DNA of 64,000 nucleotides from contig CANHCY010000001.1 in the NCBI GenBank assembly GCA_947459295.1, positions 62,001-126,000 of the forward strand, read 5' to 3'. Numbering within the stretch: the first letter of the stretch is position 1; each line of letters starts with the position of its first letter. The position numbers and the translations under genes were made by a program. This DNA comes from Chitinophagaceae bacterium (GTDB lineage Bacteria > Bacteroidota > Bacteroidia > Chitinophagales > Chitinophagaceae). Of the stretch, positions 59,186 through 64,000 are shown piece by piece. Under the pieces are notes generated by a model. That model saw nothing but the letters and a program-made list of their open reading frames with translations, searched no databases and was not told the DNA's origin.

Positions 59186-60370
59186 ATGAAAGTTTTATGG
59201 TTCACAAATGTTCCTATTAAATTTAATCAAGAATCTAAAGGAACAGGCACTTGGATGAATAGCTTATTGAATGAGGTTAAAAATAAAATTCAATTAACTG
59301 TATGCTATTATGGTTTGGTAAATGACGATTTTTATTCAGATAACGTATCCTTTATTGTTTTACAAAGAAAAAAATATCATCATCTTATTAACACAAATTT
59401 TTACAATAAAAGAATCACAAATAAATATCTAGAAATTATTGATAAGGTTAAGCCTGATGTTATTCATATTCATGGAACTGAAAATGATTTTTCGAATATT
59501 TTAAGGCACAAGAATAGGTTACCCCCTATTGTAATTTCAATACAAGGTAATCTCACCATTTATAAACATTTTTATTTTCGAGGCACTTCGATTTTGAAAT
59601 GTATTTTAACTCTTAATTTTAAGTTTTTATTGTATTATTTATGGTTTTCAAATAAAAGTACTAACGAAAGGATAGCTTTATCCAATTTATCAAATGTTTT
59701 TGGCAGAACCGATTGGGATTTTAGGATTACGAGAGTCCTTGCTCCTATGTCTAATTATTTTAGAGTTGGTGAAATTCTAAGAGATGATTTTTATATCAAT
59801 GAATGGAGGTACAATAAAAATGGAAAAATAGTTATTTATACTACAACAGGAGATTCTGTTTATAAGGGTTTGGAAGTAATATTTCAGTCGATTAATATTC
59901 TAAATGGATTTGGTTTAGAATTTGAATGGCGGGTTGCCGGAATTTCATCAGATAATTCTCTTGTCAGATTGATGAAATTTGAATCTTTATATAAAAACAA
60001 ATCGAATTTGATTTTACTAGGTCCGTTAAATTCCAACGATATTGTCAATGAAATGTTAAATGCACATCTATATGTGAGTACTTCACATATAGAAAATAGT
60101 CCGAATTCTTTATGTGAGGCTTTATTAATTGGTATGCCATGTGTAACTTCTTTGGCAGGCGGGACAAGTAGCCTTGTAACTGACAAAATAGATGGTTTGT
60201 TAATACAAAATGGAGATCCTTGGAGTTTATCTGGTGCTATTATTGATTTATTGTCAGATAAAAATAAATTGATAGAATTAGGGAAAAATGCAAGACGTAG
60301 AGCTTTGATTAGACATGGTAAAGAAAATGTAGTTAATGAACTTTTACTTGGCTATCGTAGAATTTTGTAA
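59186..60370 (+). CDS. GT4-family glycosyltransferase
   Basis: 'DVIHIHGTENDFSN', 'STSHIENSPNSLCEALLIGMPCVTSLAGGTSSLVTDKIDGLLI'. Confidence 0.92.
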   Translation: MKVLWFTNVPIKFNQESKGTGTWMNSLLNEVKNKIQLTVCYYGLVNDDFYSDNVSFIVLQRKKYHHLINTNFYNKRITNKYLEIIDKVKPDVIHIHGTENDFSNILRHKNRLPPIVISIQGNLTIYKHFYFRGTSILKCILTLNFKFLLYYLWFSNKSTNERIALSNLSNVFGRTDWDFRITRVLAPMSNYFRVGEILRDDFYINEWRYNKNGKIVIYTTTGDSVYKGLEVIFQSINILNGFGLEFEWRVAGISSDNSLVRLMKFESLYKNKSNLILLGPLNSNDIVNEMLNAHLYVSTSHIENSPNSLCEALLIGMPCVTSLAGGTSSLVTDKIDGLLIQNGDPWSLSGAIIDLLSDKNKLIELGKNARRRALIRHGKENVVNELLLGYRRIL

Positions 60371-60415
60371 CTATTCAATCAGAGCAATTTAATTTATTTT
60401 CTAAAACGTAAAAAT

Positions 60416-61528
60416 TTGTATTGGTCTATTCTTTTATTCCTAATCTCTGTTCTTTTAATTCTATTTCATGAGAGTAAGAATTTATCTATATTTAAATTTT
60501 TTTTATCTTTTATTTTATCAATATTTATTGTATTTGGAAGTAAATCAATGCAAGATTTTTCAGGGTATGTAGATTTCTACAATAATTTAGATTCATTTGA
60601 CACAAAATTTTCTGGATTAAATTTAGTCCAAAGACAAATAGCATTAATTACTTCATCAAGTGGAGGTTTCGAGCCTGGATTTATATATTTAAATCGTATT
60701 TTTTTCGATCTTGGATTTACTGCTTTACAATTTTTAACATTTATCACATTTTTTACAAATTACTTTTTACTTAATTTTTTATCGAAGTATCCAAGATTTA
60801 CAGCTAGTTTGTTCTTTTTAATCTCGACACAATTTTTTTTTCAGCAGGGTAATCTGGTGAGGCAGATGTTTGCTATATCTATTCTCCTTAATGCAATAAA
60901 ATATTTGTATACTCGTAAGCTTGGTTTATTCGCTCTTTTAGTAATTTTGGCTTCATCTATACATGTTGGTTCTATGATATTTATGTCTGTTTATTTTTTT
61001 AATTCATTTTATATTAAGAGAGTTATTCTTTTTATTATTTGGCTTTGTTCTGTAATTATTTTTTATTTTCCACAATTAATTCCTCTAGATTTTGGTACTT
61101 TTGGTATTTTTTTCACAAAAGAATTAATTAAAAATGATAGTGTTGGGGATTTAGTACACTTTAATTTTATTTACAATTTTGTTTGTTTATTATTTCTAAT
61201 ATCATACGAAAAAATCTCATCACTTAAAGAAGAAAAGGTTTTATTTTTAATATTTTTTGTTGGTGTATGTCTGGGAAATTTAGTTTCTATTTCTGAATGG
61301 TTTTATCGAATTAGCTTATATTTTTTGCCTACCTTAATAATTTTACTTTCTAAAATTTATATACCTATTAAATCAATTTTCAGGATTAATTCTAAAAACA
61401 ATCAGATAATTGTGTACAGTGTTGTATTTTTATTTTTATTATTTTATCCATTTAGATTTGTAATCTTTACAAATACTACTGCAATTGGTAAAGAGGTTTA
61501 TAGTATATCAGAATTTTTTCGACATTAA
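60416..61528 (+). CDS. EpsG/Wzy-like polysaccharide polymerase (polytopic membrane protein)
   Basis: ~10 hydrophobic segments, 'FEPGFIYLNRIFFDLGFTALQFLTFIT', 'QQGNLVRQMFAISILLNAIKYLYTRKLGLFALLVILASSIHVGSMIF'; TTG start uncertain. Confidence 0.82.
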   Translation: MYWSILLFLISVLLILFHESKNLSIFKFFLSFILSIFIVFGSKSMQDFSGYVDFYNNLDSFDTKFSGLNLVQRQIALITSSSGGFEPGFIYLNRIFFDLGFTALQFLTFITFFTNYFLLNFLSKYPRFTASLFFLISTQFFFQQGNLVRQMFAISILLNAIKYLYTRKLGLFALLVILASSIHVGSMIFMSVYFFNSFYIKRVILFIIWLCSVIIFYFPQLIPLDFGTFGIFFTKELIKNDSVGDLVHFNFIYNFVCLLFLISYEKISSLKEEKVLFLIFFVGVCLGNLVSISEWFYRISLYFLPTLIILLSKIYIPIKSIFRINSKNNQIIVYSVVFLFLLFYPFRFVIFTNTTAIGKEVYSISEFFRH

Positions 61529-61554
61529 ATTAATATTATAAATATATTACATGC

Positions 61555-62775
61555 ATGTTTAATCCCAAAAAAAGACTAGCCTCAAAACATTTTTTTTTAG
61601 GGGGAATATATCCACCTCTTGAAATAGATAATATTTCAAAAAATAGCACAAAAGGACTAGATATTGCATCTCATAATTTGCAGTTGTCATTTATACAAGG
61701 CTTAAGATTATATTATGAAGACCTTGAAGTTGTTTCTGTCTTGCCAGTATCTTCTTTTCAATTAGGTTACAATCAATTATTAGTGCCGTCATCTAACTTT
61801 ATGTTAAATGGTTCTTCTAAAAACCACAGTGTTGGTTATTTAAATTTCCCTTTTTTAAAACATTTCTTTATTTTATTTTCATTATTTTATTTTTTAAGAA
61901 ATATTTTATTTTGCAAACAAAAATATATTTTTTTTTTGTACGGCCTTAGTACCCCAAAACTATTAAGTTTATGTATTTTAAAGTTATTTAAGAACAACAT
62001 AAATATAGTAGTTTACATACCAGATCTACCAAACTACATGAGTTCGACTAAAAATATATTTTACAGATCAGCAAAATATATTGATAAAATAATTATATAT
62101 CATTTATTAAAGAAAATAGATAAATTTATTTTAATTTCAAAGCATATTGCTGGAAAATTAAATCTACTCGATAATTATATTGTGGTTGAGGGAATTTATT
62201 CGAATTTACATGCGGATACAGATTATATATCTAAAGAAGTTGTTCCTACTATTATGTATGCCGGTTCATTAGATAATTCCTATGGAGTTAAGCATCTTAT
62301 CGAGGCATTTAAGTGTCTAAAAAATAAAAATATAAAACTTTGGTTATGTGGCACAGGTCCACATGAGAAAGATTTAAAAGAATTAGCAAAGTATGATTCT
62401 AGAATAATCTTTTTTGGATTTGTAGCTCCTAATGAAGTAATACAAATGCAAAAGAAAACAACTTTACTGGTTAACCCAAGATTGTCTTTCCATGAATTTA
62501 CTTTGTATTCTTTCCCGTCCAAATTATTAGAATATTTAGCATCGGCAACTCCGACAATTACATACAGAATGAAGGGAATACCTGATGAATATTATGAATA
62601 TTGTATTATTCCTGAATCTGAATCAATTTGTGATCTAGCAAAATCTATAAATAAATATATAAATCTACCAAATCATGATTTAATCTCTTTTGGAATCAAG
62701 GCAAGAGCATTTATTTTAAGCGAAAAATCAGTGAATGTTCAATCTGAACGTATTTTTAACTACATTAATAGTTGA
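61555..62775 (+). CDS. GT4-family glycosyltransferase
   Basis: 'IMYAGSLDNSYGVKHLIEAFKCLKNKNIKLWLCGTGPHEKDLKELAKYDSRIIFFGFVAPNEVIQMQKKTTLLVNPR...YSFPSKLLEYLASATPTITY'. Confidence 0.9.
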   Translation: MFNPKKRLASKHFFLGGIYPPLEIDNISKNSTKGLDIASHNLQLSFIQGLRLYYEDLEVVSVLPVSSFQLGYNQLLVPSSNFMLNGSSKNHSVGYLNFPFLKHFFILFSLFYFLRNILFCKQKYIFFLYGLSTPKLLSLCILKLFKNNINIVVYIPDLPNYMSSTKNIFYRSAKYIDKIIIYHLLKKIDKFILISKHIAGKLNLLDNYIVVEGIYSNLHADTDYISKEVVPTIMYAGSLDNSYGVKHLIEAFKCLKNKNIKLWLCGTGPHEKDLKELAKYDSRIIFFGFVAPNEVIQMQKKTTLLVNPRLSFHEFTLYSFPSKLLEYLASATPTITYRMKGIPDEYYEYCIIPESESICDLAKSINKYINLPNHDLISFGIKARAFILSEKSVNVQSERIFNYINS

Positions 62776-62801
62776 TTTTCAAAGTAAAATTTAAAGAATA
62801 T

Positions 62802-63716
62802 ATGATTAATCGAATTTTATCAATTCACCCATTAATTGAATTTTTCGTTCGTCTTGTTTATTTAAAATTTCCCTTTTTAAATAAATTGAATACGGGTAGA
62901 TTCATCTACAAGAATAGTAACTATTATAATTTCGATGAATTATTTGTTCGGCTAGATTCTATGGGAGTTGATAAAAATGGCATTTTAATTATCCATTCTT
63001 CATATGATAATCTTAAAAATTGCGGGTTAGAGCCTAATCAAATTATTGATAAGCTTAAAGATTATATTAGTCCATATGGAACTTTGGCAATGAACGCTAC
63101 CCGAAAATTTAAGAGAGATAATAATGGGTTTTTGATATACGATACAAAAAAGTCTAGAGTAAATAGTGGTGTAATTCCAGCTTTTTTTTTAAAGTCAATG
63201 GATGTTGAAGTTAGTAGTTTTCCAATAAATTCCATGGTTGTATACGGTAGGAGGGCTAAAGAAATAGTTAAAAATAATCTTGATTGCAGTAATTCTTCGA
63301 GTTGTGGTGATACTTCATCTTGGAAATTTTGTATGGATAACGGTGCTTGGGTATTAGGAATGGGCATTGATCTTACTCATAGTTTGACAATTATTCATGT
63401 ATTGGAAGAATCGAATCATGATTTGTGGCCAATAAAAGATTGGTTTGAATCAAAAAAATTCAAAATTATAACAAATGGAATATCTAAAGAAGTTGAAGTT
63501 ATGGATAGGAGAGAAGTTTGGGGTAAGTTGCATTTTGCAGAAAGAACTTTGGCAAAGGATTTAATAAAAAAAGGAATAATAAAAGTATTTTATTTGGGAG
63601 AAACTAGATTTGAATTGTTAAATAGTAAAGAGTTGTATCATTTCTTAAAAAGTAAGAACAAAAATGCGTATCCATATTTTTTTATAAATCGAAAATATTT
63701 TAAATCACATAATTGA
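62802..63716 (+). CDS. AAC(3)-fold N-acetyltransferase homologue, likely a sugar-modifying acyltransferase
   Basis: 'ILIIHSSYDNLKNCGLEPNQIIDKLKDYISPYGTLAMNATRKF', 'WVLGMGIDLTHSLTIIHVLEE'; ATG 62802 or overlapping TTG 62772. Confidence 0.82.
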   Translation: MINRILSIHPLIEFFVRLVYLKFPFLNKLNTGRFIYKNSNYYNFDELFVRLDSMGVDKNGILIIHSSYDNLKNCGLEPNQIIDKLKDYISPYGTLAMNATRKFKRDNNGFLIYDTKKSRVNSGVIPAFFLKSMDVEVSSFPINSMVVYGRRAKEIVKNNLDCSNSSSCGDTSSWKFCMDNGAWVLGMGIDLTHSLTIIHVLEESNHDLWPIKDWFESKKFKIITNGISKEVEVMDRREVWGKLHFAERTLAKDLIKKGIIKVFYLGETRFELLNSKELYHFLKSKNKNAYPYFFINRKYFKSHN

Positions 63717-64000
63717 TGGAATTTATTTTTCCCGAACTTAACAGTTTTAATTCTTTATGCTTTGTTGATAGTAAAAATCTTTTGGTTTCTAAGAGTAATC
63801 GTATTTATATTTTTGATTTAGAAAATAAATCATTTTCATTTTTAGTAAATCTACCTTGTAGAAGATCTACTAAATGTGTATTAAAATTTAGCATTTTAAG
63901 TAGACTATATAGAGCTGAAATAATTTATGGGATACATTTTTATAATAATAATTTTCTAGTCTGCTTTGAAAATTTTATATATAACGTAGATATTTCAACT
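63716..64000 (+). CDS. 3'-truncated CDS of unknown function, running off the window
   Basis: ATG overlaps the preceding TGA (TGATG); frame open for 95 codons to the window end (MEFIFPELNSFNSLCFVDSKNLLVSKSNRIYIFDLENKSFSF...). Confidence 0.65.
   Translation, partial: MEFIFPELNSFNSLCFVDSKNLLVSKSNRIYIFDLENKSFSFLVNLPCRRSTKCVLKFSILSRLYRAEIIYGIHFYNNNFLVCFENFIYNVDIST

Overview
64 kb chromosomal window from a Bacteroidota genome (Chitinophagaceae-like by gene content). This is inferred from SusC/SusD, T9SS gld/por genes and TAnnTTTG-type promoters; no rRNA was available to confirm it. Layout: (1) 1-10.7 kb, a beta-mannan utilisation locus: SusC (truncated), SusD, IPT/TIG lipoprotein, GH26, Na+/solute symporter, GH130 mannosylglucose phosphorylase, cellobiose 2-epimerase-like protein, CE2-like esterase. 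(2) 10.7-18.7 kb, a serine hydrolase, nadC-nadA-nadB, and riboflavin genes (ribD divergent from ribE-ribB-ribA-ribH). (3) 18.7-30.9 kb, a probable phosphate-stress region: small conserved protein, alkaline-phosphatase-superfamily enzyme, GH1, glycosyltransferase plus PlcP/LpxH-like metallophosphoesterase, ppk1, ppx, TonB receptor and beta-helix lipoprotein. It contains two clear and one degenerate array of 11-bp-phased TAACA repeats resembling Pho boxes. (4) 31-40.5 kb, DUF983, murF, gldJ, porU with Gly/Ser-rich insertions, porV and ispF. (5) 40.6-64 kb, an exopolysaccharide/O-antigen-type cluster that becomes clearly AT-rich after ~48 kb and carries a tightly coupled ACP/SDR/adenylation-enzyme/acyltransferase cassette. 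No tRNA, rRNA, CRISPR or transposon was recognised. The main hunting result is the set of phased Pho-box-like arrays around a putative polyphosphate and lipid-remodelling island. All functional calls come from reading motifs and remembered family features, with no database searches.
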